A stretch of DNA of 64,000 nucleotides from Sphagnum compactum (taxonomy: Eukaryota > Bryophyta > Sphagnopsida > Sphagnales): positions 14,197,579 to 14,261,578 of the forward strand of contig OZ234500.1 of NCBI GenBank assembly GCA_965153455.1. The letters are read 5' to 3'. Of the stretch, positions 1 through 12,689 are shown in pieces (position 1 is the stretch's first letter; each line of letters opens with the position of its first letter). Made by a program: the position numbers and the translations under genes. The notes under the pieces are model-generated. The model searched no databases, was not told the origin of the DNA, and saw only the letters and a program-made list of their open reading frames with translations.

Positions 1-145
1 CTTTGCTCAGACATTGCAGCAATCCCGTGGATTGGGGTCAGAGTTCCGCTTCCCTGACCGTCCTGCAGTAGCTACAGGAGTACCATCAGGTGTGGATGCA
101 GGAGCCTTTGCTGCCCCTGCAGATGATGATGATCTGTACAACTAG
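1..145 (+). CDS. CDC48: CDC48/p97 AAA-ATPase, C-terminal end (last exon, partial)
   Basis: This is the last 47 codons of a CDC48-type AAA-ATPase, the hexameric unfoldase that extracts ubiquitinated clients in ER-associated degradation, chromatin and membrane fusion. The reading frame begins inside the window (first full codon at base 2) and ends with TAG at 143-145. The peptide starts FAQTLQQSRG, followed by GSEFRFPD, a spacer rich in Gly, Ala and Pro, and the acidic tail DDDDLYN. From knowledge of the family, plant CDC48 ends the same way (AQTLQQSRG..GSEFRF then DDDDLYS or similar), and the C-terminal Leu-Tyr tail binds PUB/PUL cofactors. The final residue here is Asn rather than the common Ser. 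Everything upstream, including both ATPase domains, lies outside the window. Confidence 0.93.
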   Translation, partial: FAQTLQQSRGLGSEFRFPDRPAVATGVPSGVDAGAFAAPADDDDLYN

Positions 146-1727
146 ATTTGCCGGTTGTCATTTCGTTTCTTTTGCCTTATGGATGGGGTTCAACTGTCAT
201 CTTTTGTATAGAAAATTCATTTGCACTAGTCCTCTCCTCTGCTGCATATAGAATGGATAAATGTGGAAGGAAAAACATTTCCTGTAGATGAGTGTTTTTG
301 TCATTGTATCTTGACTTGCATATTCTCTCGCTGGACTAGGGATATAACCAGGTCCCACCATCAACCAGCTGCAGTGGGACTACTGTTGTGTTACTGAAAC
401 AGGAACCTGTATCATCTTGCTTTTCATAGTTACTTTGGATTGTCTAAATTTCATGATGGACTATGACATGGTTCCTGAGCAGGACTCTCTCATCAACATA
501 AAGTATAATTAATACTAGAATTAGTCTTAACCCCTTCATCAAATCCTTCTGCTTGCTCCTTTTCTTCAATCTCAGATCTCTGGCCTTCTCTGTAGATTAT
601 TCTTTTACTTTTTATTCTTGTTGATTCAAGTGTTCACTGTCTCTAACTTATTCTGAAAGTAGGCGGCAGTTTGAGATGTTGGAATCTGCTGGACCAGAGT
701 AGGTTTCAGCTGAATGTCAACCAAAACTGTCCATCTTGACATTGAAACAGGATTTGAGCTGGATCTGGGACTCTGGTCCTGATCTGGTTCTAGATATGGG
801 AGTCTAAAATAAGATCGAAACCTGAAAGAAGTGGGGAGGGAAGGAGAGACAGGAAGAGAGTGGTGTTTGTGTGTTGTTGCAGAACTCTGGGGTGATTGCT
901 CCAGGTTTGGAATCAATGGCAAGAAGAAATGCCTGAAGCTTCAATCTGCAGATGGAGTTCATGACATGTTGCATCCTCCCTGCTGAGTGTGGAGCCTGTT
1001 GCCTGAACTTCTTTACGTGACTCCACCATTGAAAGTAGGTTTTCCTCATCCACCTAATTCTCCTGCTCCTCCTCTTCTCTCTGTATTCTTTCTCTGTTCT
1101 GCAGTGCATCAATGTTTTTTGCTGCTTGTGTATTTTGGATCCATCTCTTGGGTGCCTAAAAGAGGCTTTCCTATCTGCTTTCCAAAGTAGGATGGCAGCA
1201 GTTTTGTTCTTGTACATTTAAAGTAGTATGTGAATTGTCCGGAACAGGACCTTGAATTTGGGCATGGATGGGTCGTTATTTGGACTGAGAAAATTGTGGC
1301 TGTGTGATGGATGTTGTAGTTGACATTACACTAATCATTCACTGTCTGTTTCATGTCTAATGTGACCTGATAGGTTAGGGTTGGAGGACTTCTGGTGAAG
1401 AGTTTTGAGTTCCAGTGTGGGGCTTTTAGACACTGTAGATGCTGCAGAAAGTTTCTGTAAAGTACAGATGTGAGGATCTCAGCTTTTGATGCAGAGGACA
1501 CTGTGCTAAGATTTTGAGTATTTTTGAGAGACTCTAATCAACAAGGGGTATTGTGGTGGGGATTCTCTTACAGTGCATTGTTGTTTACAGATTGGTTTTC
1601 AGTCTTATTTTCAGTCAAATTCTTTCAAAAAGAAAGTGCAATCAATGGACATGCAAACTTTCTCTTAATGGATCAGAAAGATGAAGCATGCATGAACTTG
1701 TTGGCATTAAATGATGAAATCAAATAG
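146..1727. other. CDC48 3' UTR and downstream spacer
   Basis: The part just after the CDC48 stop is presumably its 3' UTR. The short open frames here on both strands (the longest is 137 codons, 804-1217 minus) have no recognisable domain, no codon pattern like the flanking genes and no matching exon borders. I see no gene in this stretch. Confidence 0.5.
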
Positions 1728-4700
1728 GAACAAGGATGGATTAGACATTTCACAAACAAAGTGCAATTTGTGAAAAGATAACATCATCGAAGCCAAGGAT
1801 TTCATTTATTTAATTGTAGATGTTATGGTTTGCATTTTCTAAGTAGGCATTTACCGTCTTTTTTTTACCTCCTCTAGTTTTCATTTGACTACTTGTGTTG
1901 TAAAGTTGGCATGATAGTTGAAGTTGGATTTTTTTTCAGAAAATCAAACTTTGAAATTCAATTATTTTGCTTCTTTATGTGTGGGTATTAGAGAGAGGCT
2001 TGTGCAGACACATGTCTTCAAATTTTAGGACTGTTTGGAAAACATAATTCCAATAATTTTCATGACCACATTTTGTGCCATGAACAATCCTCTTTGTAAG
2101 TAACATTCAAAAACCCATCACACTATTATGAGGGAATTTTTTTTGTTGGAAATTGATAGCGGAACATTGAGAGAACAGAGAAGAAAATTCACAGTTTCAT
2201 TATGAGCTCTACACCTAAGCTTATAATTGCACAAGTTGCTATGAACTTATGATTCATGCCTAAAATTTATGGTGTACTTTTAAATAGGAATTGAAATCCC
2301 CTTGCAAATATTACCTTCAATAATATCACATGCCTAATATTGTCATCCCATGTGTATGTGATCCTCACAAATATCAATGTGAACATCACATGTATGAAAA
2401 TTTTAAACTATAGTTAAGTAAAATGTCCAATAGACTCAAAAGTTAAATGCATCAAGCACACATGTCAAAAATGTAAAAGTATCTTGGGAGGATTAGGAGG
2501 ATGTTGATATCCGACAAGTTTGAGGAGGGAGTTATTAAGTATTAGTTTTTCGGTTGTAATTCATAATGTCATTCAATGGAACCAAGCAAATTCCACTTAA
2601 CAATGATTCATCAAACTTAGTTTAGGTAGAGCAACTTTAGGTTTATAAGTTGTCTTTTTGGATGATAGTTTCAAGTTAGAATATGTTTACTTGATTCCCA
2701 AGTAAAAAAGAATGGAAAAGTGTCCCTTCGAATTTTTTTTTTCAATTTATTTTTCTCAACAACATAATCACAAGCAAATTTTCAATACTTTTTGTACCAA
2801 TTTGTATCTCATTTGTCTTCAATAAATCAATTTCATTCCATTCAATTTAAGTCATAGTAATACCATTCAATATCTTTATTCGAATGGAACTTAATTTTCA
2901 TAAAATCAATTCATTTTTTCCATCAATTGATCGTCACTAGATTTACGTAATAACACAAAGCCCAAGTTAGATTATGTGTAAGGTAATGCCCTAGTGCAAG
3001 GCATTACACCTTGTGACCCAAGCTCATAAGTTTTGGTGGAAGGCTTGGCCAAAATTGAAATTCACTACCTATCTATGAAAACAAAAATTTCAACAACAAG
3101 ACATAAACAACATTATGAAATTCACTTTGAATTTAGACACTAGAATGGTCATCGAGTGGTAAATACAAAACCTTTAATCTTATATTTTGGTCTAAAATCT
3201 GGATTGAAATGCAATAAAACTAATAATAACAAAGTTTGTTCATTCATATTTACTTTTAACTAGTTTCAAAATTAAAATCCAGTAATGAAAATGTGATAAA
3301 AATACCAAAACAACAAACTCTGACTATGGAAAACAAAGTTTTTTCAGAAATCAAAGTATGTTTTTCTCATGCTCATTAAAACTCCCTATTTTACAATGAT
3401 ATAGTGGTCCTCATCTCTTCCTCTTCTCCCAAGATATTCCTCCACAAAAACAGTCATATGTTCTATTCAAATTCAAATGGTGATAAAAATTATGTAATCT
3501 GGCTAGTAACTCTTAAAACATTAACTAAGTGAATAGAAATATACTAACTAATAAATACTGCAAGTAACTATTCCTTTAACAAATAGACATTGATTTTAAT
3601 ATTTTTTTTTCTTTTTTAGTGTAATGACGACTAAATGGAATAATAATCCAAAATAAGAACAAATGTTCTTGGGTATTTGTTGGTGACAACCCATCCCCAC
3701 TTGAATTTCAAATGAGATTTGTTTTATTGAATTGGGTTTAGATTTAACTCCTTCATCATTTTGCACCATGTGTTTTTAATGGTAGTTCTTAATCGAGCTT
3801 CAAATAAAAAACAACCTTGAAGGCATATTTCACAAAGGTATGTTGTTTTTATGTCTTCATATTTGAATAATTTTTAATCATTAGATTATTCTAATCATGA
3901 TCCATTTTTCTTTTTTGGCTCCATTTTTTTTTTCTTTTTTCTTTTGGAAAATTTTTTCAAAAGGCTTGCATTGGTTGAACAATTGTTTTGTGTTCAATAA
4001 GGTGATATATCCATATGAGTGATGACCATGTGATCATTGATATTATGGGAGAGTTAAATGATCATAAAGAATTTGAAACAAATCTCATTGAGAAAAGGGG
4101 ATATTGAAGTCAAAAAATGTTTTGGAAAAGAAAATGACCCAAATGAATTATGGGATTGCAACACAAAATAACCCAAATTCAATGACTTTGACAACTAGTT
4201 GACAATTGGGTGCCTTGTCGATCTCACTTGTTTCATCAAGTATTTACAAAATTGCATTGACAACAAGTGATAAATAGATTGAGTATTTGGCCCTTTGCCA
4301 CATTTGATCCCATAATCTATGTTGTTGCCTATGCCACAAAGTTTAAGACCTTGTGCATTAGTGTTTTCAAATTTTTCACAATATCTTTATAACGTGCCCA
4401 TGTTTAATGTCAAATAGGTGTTGAAACATTTTGGATTCTATGAATTTCATTTTGGCACTATTTCAATCGTGATTGATTTACTATTCATTTCATTGTATTA
4501 TGATTATTTTTCATATTACATTTGCACCTTTGAATGAAAGCAATGTGGTTGCAAATTCCATGATTAATATTGAATCATTGTATTAATGTTGTATTCATAT
4601 TATTTCAACACCATGTTTGTATTACATGTTTAACTTTGAATGTAGGTGATGTAATACTGCAACAATGTGGTTACAAACTTTGTAACGATTTTTTTTTTTT

Positions 4701-5640
4701 CTATGGTGAATATTCAAATATGGGCTTTGGGATATGATGTAGCTATTTGATGATAATATTCCAACTCCCAGTTTTAATAACTTCCAAGTAATTCACAATC
4801 CTAGTTGTCAATAAGCTTTTATAACTAGATGTGGGAGATCTAGCATGTTATAACCATTGAACAAAGCTAACTTGTTATCATTTTTGTGAATTTTTCTAAA
4901 ATTATGGAGAGGAACTTATTTTCACAGCAAAAGGTGTTTTGTGCATTATTAACATTAATGGAGATTCCATAATAGTACAAGACAACAAGAGCTCACATCC
5001 TTGGGTACGAACAATGTTGTTAAATGGTTGTGATCAAAAGTTGTAGATGTATTCAAAAAGTTTTTTTTCATATCCATACTTAATTTTTCTCTTCAAATAC
5101 ATGTTGGCAGAAAATCATTACACCCATCAAACAACCTTGTTTTTCCCCCAATGATGACTTATGTAGGTTTTTGGATTTTGTTTGATACCTATAAGTTTCA
5201 TTGGCCTTCATCTTGATTCCTTTGCATACTCTGTAATTAGAAAGAACCTCCCATGATGAAGCATTTATTGCCACAATTCTAAATTTTGCAAAATGAATTA
5301 GTCACCTAAATTCAATGCTTGATTAAAATATATGTAACCATGTGAACATACATCACTTTACAATAGTTGCGAGGAAGTTATGAACATGTATTAAGTATTG
5401 TATCCACATATAGAGAAAAATATTTGTTGAGTAGTCAATTGGATTCACCTACCTAAAAAGAAACCACATTTACATGTAATCACATACATATTCAAACCAT
5501 CCACCTTACTTGAAAAGGTTGAAAAACAAAATCCTAGTAAATATGTACGATCTTGATATGAAGATAGAACTTATGAATAGATCAACAATGGCTTTATAAT
5601 CAACGTCAATAGTCAACATTGATAGACAATGATGCCAATG
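1728..5640. other. AT-rich spacer without recognisable genes
   Basis: Very AT-rich, with poly-T and poly-A runs and only short open frames. It is probably old, decayed repeat DNA, but no terminal repeats or transposon protein motifs are visible to me. Confidence 0.5.
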
Positions 5641-5649
5641 AAAAGTGTT

Positions 5650-6330
5650 AACAATTAATGTCATAATATAATGATTGCTAATAAAAAAAGTAATAAATAA
5701 TAACTTTTAATGAATGTTGTTTGTTAATAGATGAGGATGCATGGCATTATTGTGCTTGTGAAGGTGCTTATCAAGGGGCATGCTACCTTGGATATGAAGA
5801 AAAAAATGTGAATACATAGATTAATTATATATTCATTGACATAATGTATTAAAATTATATCAATATTATGATTATATATCATCATAATAGATATCATATT
5901 AATATATGTTATTTTAATTATGTTGTATGACATTATGAAAAATAATTATATATATTATATGGTTAATGTTATAATATAATGACTATTAATAGATGAATTT
6001 GAAAGATAAAGTGATTTCTAATGAATGGTGATTGTTAATAAATGAAAATGGGCATTAATGTTCTTGGGAAGGTGCTTGTTGGGGGATATGTTACCTTGTA
6101 TACAAAGGCAAAGGAAGAATTGTGTGAATAGATCGATCAATAGATTCATGGACAAAATATTTATATTTGATTCACAATTTATACATATCTATTATGATTT
6201 GGATATCCAAAATAATTTGGATATATTTAATGGATCAAATACAACATATAATATTATTATGATATTAATAATATTACATTGTATCAATACTATGATACTA
6301 TCAATATTATCATCAAAATTTTAATATTTG
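5650..6330 (+). repeat. Diverged tandem duplication, unit about 310 bp
   Basis: Two direct copies lie next to each other, about 5650-5960 and 5961-6330. Matching landmarks keep an offset near 307-311 bp. A stretch reading AATGTxATAATATAATGA recurs at about 5657 and 5964. TGAATGxTG followed by TTGTTAATA recurs at 5711 and 6022. A segment reading GGAAGGTGCTT or GTGAAGGTGCTT, then ATGxTACCTTG, recurs further along. The copies have many substitutions and small indels, so the duplication is old. No conserved protein is encoded. Confidence 0.6.
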
Positions 6331-6831
6331 ACTCACAATTGATACTTACAATTATCAATATACAATTAATAATTTGACTAACGGGCAATGTTAGGGTCGG
6401 TGGAATTGGTGTGGCAACCATCCATTCCATCTTGGAGGTCCAATCAACCCTAGCAAGTAAGGTTGGGAGCCATGCTTACCAATACCTAAATCCAAAAGTA
6501 TGAAACATCGAGTTCAAGGATGGAATACCTATCAAATTTGGTATTCCATAAATGCTTAAGAATAATAAAAAGTTAACTCAAAGCATGGCAATGTTTGAAG
6601 CTTTTTGGAAGCAATTTGTACATTCTCGTTGAGATTGAATTTGACCTTAAAAAATAAAATGGAAAAAATATTCCTAAAACTATAAGGTTGAATAAAAAAT
6701 AAAATTGCAAAAATCAATTAATTAATTTTTTTTATAGTTTCTTCAAAAAAAAAAACACATAACATTAGTTAGTATTCCATATAAACTCTCATGTATATAA
6801 ACTAAAAAATGTGAACTCTTAAGTTTTTTCG

Positions 6832-6995
6832 TTGGCCTCGCCTACCAAGGCAAGTTATTGTGTTTAGATTCATTATAGAATAATATTGCTTAAGGGATTT
6901 TGGCTCCTAGGTATTTGAGTTTCCACAATTCTTTTTTGGCCTTAAGATACTTTATAATGTAAATGGCAAGGCCACAGTGTGACACACCCCTTGTT
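6832..6995 (+). repeat. Dispersed repeat family A, copy 1 (164 bp, internally deleted)
   Basis: This is one of three copies in the window (the others are at 37142-37456 and 54179-54497). It opens with TTGGCCTCGCCTACCAAGG, runs through AAGGGATTTTGGC, and ends with GCCACAGTGTGACACACCCC then TTGTT. Compared with the other two it lacks about 150 bp of the middle. Both ends are preserved, which suggests a defined mobile unit such as a small non-autonomous element or a solo LTR-like remnant. Its class is not clear. Confidence 0.7.
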
Positions 6996-7054
6996 TTTTC
7001 AAGAAGGAGCCATTTGATTGGCCCACCACCAATATTTTTAGGAAAATGAAGTGC

Positions 7055-7142
7055 TATTGGGAATGTCTTAGAGAACGCATTGGGAACTTGGGGGGAACAC
7101 TTTGAGAACCTAATGGGAACATAGTGGGAGCACATTGGGAAT
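7055..7142 (-). repeat. Minisatellite-like array of TGGGAACAC motifs
   Basis: Degenerate repeats of GGGAAC, GAGAAC and CATTGGGAA spaced 10-13 bp apart lie just downstream of dispersed repeat copy 1. The same motif in inverse orientation forms an array at 38468-38521, which is also about 1 kb from a copy of dispersed repeat family A. Confidence 0.5.
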
Positions 7143-7247
7143 AGACAATGGGCATTACCCTACTACGTACGTAAATGAGACCACTCGAGGTGTCAGAATC
7201 GAGGTGTGAGGGAACGCTTGTCACCTCGATTGTCACTCCTGATTGTG

Positions 7248-7256
7248 AAACCCTAA
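7248..7256 (+). promoter_or_regulatory. Telo-box (AAACCCTAA) upstream of eIF3i
   Basis: AAACCCTAA lies about 355 bp upstream of the eIF3i start codon. Telo-boxes are common promoter elements of plant genes for ribosomal proteins and translation factors, so the position fits. Function is inferred from motif and context only. Confidence 0.4.
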
Positions 7257-7514
7257 TGTGCGTAACTTCGATTTAGGGCAGACGACACGGGTGTGGAGGA
7301 GTGTCCATGGCAGGTTGTTGCGGAATGCGCTGCTCTCGTTTCACGCTCCGATTTCTGTCGTTGTTGTTCTCCTTCGCCACTGGTGAAATCTTCGTCTCTT
7401 TCTTCCCCAACGCATTTTAGTTAGTGTGGAAAAAAACAGTGGGTTGTGATCAGATTCTTTTTGGGTTTTTCTTTTCCTCTCCTGTGTGAGCCATCCTTTG
7501 TTTTCGGCTCTCGT

Positions 7515-7560
7515 TCGTGCGTGCGTGCGTGCGTGCGAGCGAGCGAGCGAGCGAGCGAGC
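7515..7560 (+). repeat. (GTGC)n(GAGC)n microsatellite in eIF3i leader
   Basis: About five GTGC units followed by about six GAGC units, ending some 50 bp before the eIF3i ATG. It probably lies in the 5' UTR and is likely to vary in length. Confidence 0.85.
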
Positions 7561-7609
7561 GACCGAGGAAGAGGGAGGAAAAAAGGGGCGAGAAGAGAGG
7601 GGAATACTG

Positions 7610-10600
7610 ATGAGGCCGATTTTGTTGAAGGGCCACGAGAGGCCTCTGACCTTTCTCAAGTACAACAGAGATGGGGACCTGCTGTTCTCTTGTGCCAAGG
7701 ATCATACTCCCACTGTGTGGTACGCGCACAACGGAGAGCGTTTGGGTACTTACCGTGGCCATAACGGAGCGGTCTGGTGTTGCGATGTTTCCAGTATGCT
7801 GAAACCGTCAACTTCTTATTCCCCTTCCTATTTTTTCTTTTCCATCTACCCGTTGTGTTTTTTGTCTTAGGGTTTCCGATGTTTCAAACCCTAGGTGATG
7901 ACCTCAGATAGAGCACGATCTTGTGCATAGAATTGGTCGATGATTGTGAGAAATAACCGATTTTTTTGCATCTAAATAAACTCCTGCAGTTTGTGGCTCA
8001 TGCAGCAGCTTCAGTTCTTCACTGATGTATGCAAATTGGGAGATGATGGTCCTGCTCTTGTTTCTTATGTTATATTTTAGTGATGTGCAGTTATTTCAGG
8101 AAGCTGCATTTAGTTGCTCTTCATGCTTATGCCTGGTCTGTGCTAATTCAGTTGTTGTCTGCTGTTTTCTAAACTGTTTTGAACAGGGGATACGACACGG
8201 TTGATTACCGGTTCGGCAGACCAATCTGTAAAGCTGTGGGACTGTGAGACAGGTGTTCAGCTACATTCTTTCAACTTTGAGTCACCAGCACGAGCAGTCA
8301 GTTTTGCAGAAGGTGACAAGCTTGTGGCAATCACCACTGACCCTTTTATGGAGCAGCAATCTGCCATCCATGTGAAGAACATTGAAGGTGACCAGTCTAA
8401 GCGTAAGTGGTCTTCATCCATGGTTTTCTCTTGGAGAAAGGGGTTGCAATTTCTTTCCTTGGTGATGTTGAGTTGTTTCTGGGTTTTTGATACAAGCCTC
8501 TGATCTGTGAAAATTGAACCTGAGATCTGGTAGTTACAAAGGGATGCAAAGTTTGTTTTCCCTCAACTGTGTGATATTCTACATCATCCATGCTATGTTT
8601 TTGCATGTGGAAGTGGTGAAAACTTTGGTCTATTGTTCTTATGTGGCTCTTTAGATTTTCTCTTTGTAGTAGAGTGACTAGAGTTAGTACTCAATTTTTG
8701 TGCCAAAGGTTTCTTTCTTTTTAGACACAGCACAGCTGCCAATTGCAGTAGAGAGTACTTTGAGGTTTGACAGTTTGCCAATTTCTATGTGGATGCAGAA
8801 AACAGTGACTCGGTGCTCACAATTACAGGACCACAAGGCAGGATCAACAGAGTTTTGTGGGGTCCACTAAACAAAACCATCATCAGTGCTGGTGAGGATG
8901 CAACAATTCGTATATGGGATGCTGAGGTATGTCCATAGTTTTGAACCTCCTTTAAGTCTTCATGGCATACTTTTTGCTGATCAGCTATACTGGTACCATG
9001 GACTAACTGGCCTGACTTGATGGAGAGGTTGAAGTGAAAGGAGTGATCCGTTAATCCAACAATATCCTCTATGAGAGTTTCTCCAGTTTTGCAATTTCTC
9101 TTTTACCTTGATGAAGTGGGAATTTTTGATGATTCATAAGAGACTGTCCAGTAACACTTCCTTATGCAAGAGTCTCCTATCCTCTCTGTTCTTGCTCCCA
9201 AAGTTCTCATTGTTTCCATTTATTTCTTTTCTCCCTTTCTCATTCTCGTTGTCGTGTTCCTGTTTCTGCTTGTGGTATTTTTCCTGTCTTCTCTTTCTCT
9301 TTTGGGTCTTGTTGAAGTAGCCAGTAATAGAGATATTGGAATTGGCTATAATCGTAGATATTGGAAATCCTCTGTACTGAGTAAAATATGTTTCATCCTT
9401 TTTCTTTGGTTGAGATAGCTGGTTTGATTGTTCAGAAATGTGGGATATTTTGTGCAGACAGGGAAGTGTCTGAAGGAGAGTGACCCTGAGACTGGGCACC
9501 AGAAAGTCATCACATCAATGTCCAAGTCAGCTGATGGCTCCCATTTCATCACTGGCTCTCATGATAAGTCAGCCAAGGTATTTTGAAATCCTATGTTATG
9601 TATATTATTTGCCTCTGCTCTCCAAAGGTCAATGTGATTTCACGGTGCATTCTGATGCTCAACTGGCACATCCAAAAAGTGATGTGCTGCTTATTCATGG
9701 CTTGATGCTTCAGTGTTGATGACTGTCTTTAATGTATCACACTGTCCACACAGGATTTGTTTGTGTTAGTGTCTGCAATGTGTTTCACTACCTTGTTTGT
9801 CCTTTGGGCAAATTAGTTGCGCTGTTGCTTGCTGTTATTGAGAAGGCTTGACTAAGTATGTCGTTGACATGTGAACAGTTATGGGATACTAGAACTCTGA
9901 CTCTCCTGAAGACATATGTCACAGAGCGGCCAGTCAATGCTGCAGCGATTTCACCTCTCCTTGACCACGTAAGGTTTAAAGCTCTCTTCCTCCAGTAGGT
10001 ATCTGCAGTGGAGACACGGTGCTCCTTCATCAAAGAGACTAAATGCAATGAATTCATTGGAGAGTTCAACAGGTTTGTGGTTTTCAATTCAATTGTTGAT
10101 ACCAGGAGTTTTGAGGGTGCTGTTGTGGGATGGATTGCAGGTGGTAATTGGTGGTGGTCAAGAAGCATCCCAGGTGACAATGAGTGATCGGCGTGCTGGA
10201 AAGTTTGAGGCCAAGTTTTTCCATAAGGTAATTTCACTTCACCATCTGCTGTTGGTACTGTTTTGTTGAAGTGTTGTGGAAATTTGTCTGTATAGAAAGG
10301 TCAGTGCCCATTGTCATACTTGACCTTCAGTTCAGGGTTGAGCATATACCTCATCTGGAGTGCGTAGTTATAAAGTTCTTAGTTATGGTGAACTGCACTA
10401 CTTGTGCACAGCTTGTTTAATCATTGTTACTTGTACTTTGGTTGATGGTGCACAGATATTTGAAGAGGAAATTGGTGGCGTGAAAGGACATTTTGGACCT
10501 ATCAATGCTCTTGCCTTCAACCCTGATGGCAGAAGGTGTGCAAGGCAAACTTTTTTCTGAACACTTCTATCATGGATATTGGGAAAAAATCCTCACTGCA

Positions 10601-10956
10601 ACCTATGATACACAGTTCTAGTTTTAGGTGGCATCTCTTGGTGATGTCCCAATCGCTTCAGTTATCTAAGACTTGAATTTTACAATTTTTGTCCTGTTCC
10701 ATCTTGTCTATAAGGTGTTGTGTGCATTTGATAAAACTTGGTTCTCTCTAGGTCCCTCTTAGGTGTCATAACTTTTTCCAAGAGTCAGCAGGTTAAGCAA
10801 AGATCCATCAGAGTATATAAGTGCACTGGAATTGTCACATTGTAGTCTTACTTCTGGATTTGTGGGGATGTGATTTGCAGTTTTGTGAGTGGTGGTGAAG
10901 ATGGGTATGTCCGACTACACCATTTTGATGCTGACTACTTCCACATTAAGATGTAG
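7610..10956 (+). CDS. TIF3I1: Eukaryotic translation initiation factor 3 subunit I (eIF3i/TIF34), complete
   Basis: WD40 subunit of the cytosolic eIF3 complex, which binds the 40S ribosome and organises mRNA recruitment. There are eight exons: 7610-7793, 8187-8402, 8799-8926, 9458-9577, 9879-9968, 10141-10227, 10456-10535 and 10881-10956. All junctions are GT-AG and all phases agree, giving 327 codons including TAG (326 aa). Family members are about 325-328 aa. The start [19 protein letters not shown] is the canonical N terminus. WD40 signatures follow in order: [62 protein letters not shown] and [19 protein letters not shown]. The protein ends [18 protein letters not shown].. The region [19 protein letters not shown] differs from common angiosperm forms. 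A telo-box and a GC-rich microsatellite lie upstream. Identification is secure. Confidence 0.97.
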
Positions 10957-10992
10957 GCATTGCACATGTGAACTGACCTCAGGACTGAGAAA

Positions 10993-11066
10993 ATGTTCAC
11001 ACCTTGTTCCGGGAAAACATCAAACATACATGTTCACACCTTGGTCCCTGAAAACATCTATCACAT
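10993..11066 (+). repeat. 37-bp tandem duplication in the eIF3i 3' region
   Basis: ATGTTCACACCTTG.TCC..GAAAACATC occurs twice in direct orientation, starting at 10993 and 11030, with few mismatches. It lies 37 bp after the eIF3i stop codon, probably in the 3' UTR. Confidence 0.75.
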
Positions 11067-12013
11067 GGAGTTCCCTAATCTGCTACCTTCTGTTAAGTAT
11101 TGTTTCTGGCCTTATGCAATTTGACATCACCCAAGCTTAGTTTTGAGCAAATCTTTATTATCATCATGTTATAAGCTTGGTGTTTGATGATCTTGCCTCC
11201 AAGAAGAAACAAGTCACCAAAACAAGAGAGTTGTGCAAGTTGCTGCCTTGTGACTGTCCGGTGTTTGCGAATATTTCTTTTGTAATAGGTGATACCGATG
11301 TGCAAGAGTTCATTGTAGACAAGTGATGCCTTGCAACTTGATTCTTATTGTTTCCCTAATGATGATGAGGTATATGTTGCTGCGTAATAGGTGAATTCAC
11401 ATTTCTATCTTTGTATGTTCACTAAGACAGTTATGCTGAACTGGAGGCAGAATTGGAATTTATCATTTGAGTGCAAATTTGTGTGAAATTCGGTTGAATA
11501 ATGGTAGAAACTTAAAGGAGTGGATGTGGACAATCAACAGTGCTCAAGTTACACTGTGCTCCTCCCTGGATGTTGTTATCTAGGTGTAAGGTGCTTCCCA
11601 TAATCTTAAGGTAATAATGGAAAAATGGCAAGGAGGGATCTTGAAACCAAATCAGTTGACCATTAGAAATTCTTCAAGACAGACCTCATAGCTACAGGTT
11701 CATGTGATCAAATGTGAACGTTAGTTCTCATACTTGGAGCTGTGCTCAATGCTAAATAGTTTGAGACTAGTTTTCTCATGGAAAGAATCAAACTACCTAG
11801 TGAGGTGAAAAACCAGAATTTGATGTCTTATACAACTTGCTACAGCTACATGCACAGTAGGGCTAAATCTAGCTTAGTTATACAAAGCAATATTATGAGC
11901 TTGAATTTTAGAAGTAGAAACCAAATTGCAACTATAGCTTGCAATAGATATTACTAATTAAGTTTGAAATGACAATGCATACATTTGTGCACAAATTGAC
12001 CATCCCATCCCAC
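11067..12013. other. Spacer downstream of eIF3i
   Basis: Contains the remaining eIF3i 3' region and AT-rich spacer. No gene, RNA gene or transposon signature is visible. Confidence 0.45.
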
Positions 12014-12172
12014 ACTTTCCACGTACATGAGATTCATGTACGTGTAGAAGTCAACATTCAATTAGCTTCTGCCTCCTAATACACCAACTTCCTACTTTCC
12101 ACATACTTAAGATTCATGTATGTGGAGCAGTCAACATTCAAATAGCTTCTACCTCCTAATGCACAATCTTGA
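12014..12172 (+). repeat. 80-bp tandem duplication, each unit with a hairpin
   Basis: Two direct units start at 12014 and 12094 (offset 80) and share ACTTTCCAC, GATTCATGTA, GTCAACATTCAA and TAGCTTCTxCCTCCTAAT. In unit 1 the arms CACGTACATGA (12020-12030) and TCATGTACGTG (12034-12044) form a perfect 11-bp inverted repeat around GAT. In unit 2 the equivalent arms CCACATAC and GTATGTGG are kept although other bases have changed. Confidence 0.75.
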
Positions 12173-12689
12173 GCATTTAGAATATGGTCCTTGGAAATGA
12201 AAGTTTATGACGTCAAAATCAATGTGTCTAGTGCTAAATCATTTTGGAGTTTTGAATGTCATAGCAAGAAGATAAAGAAAATAACACCTTGCGAGTTTTG
12301 CCAATCAATATTCTTCACAACCTATGTAGAGGTTGTAGCAAGAAATAGATTATCCACAAGCAATGAAAATGCAAGTTCTTAGGGAATGAAATCCGATAAC
12401 AAAAAGAATGTTGAAAGCAGAAGCAAAAGAAAATAAACAAAAAATTGATCATGTGCCCAATGTTTTACTTTGGCAATCTATATAAGGTTTTCAAGGAAGG
12501 AAGACCTTTCAAAATTTTAATGATGATGAAGCATTGTTAAACTTTATAAAACACCCATCTAGAAAGGGAAAAGGAGGAACAACAAGAAAGGACTAATATC
12601 CAACCAAAAGTGAACACCCAAAAGCATAAATGCACAAATGAGGGTCACAAAAGGTAGCAATAAAGACCCACCAGAGGGGGCAAAAAGAA

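Noticed and set aside
804-1217. 137-codon minus-strand open frame downstream of CDC48
   Set aside because: No recognisable motif, basic low-information composition, and it overlaps the probable CDC48 3' UTR region. Likely chance.
7421-7762. Minus-strand frames of 82 and 113 codons across the eIF3i start
   Set aside because: Shadows of exon 1 and the GTGC/GAGC microsatellite, giving Arg-Ser-Leu-Ala repeats.
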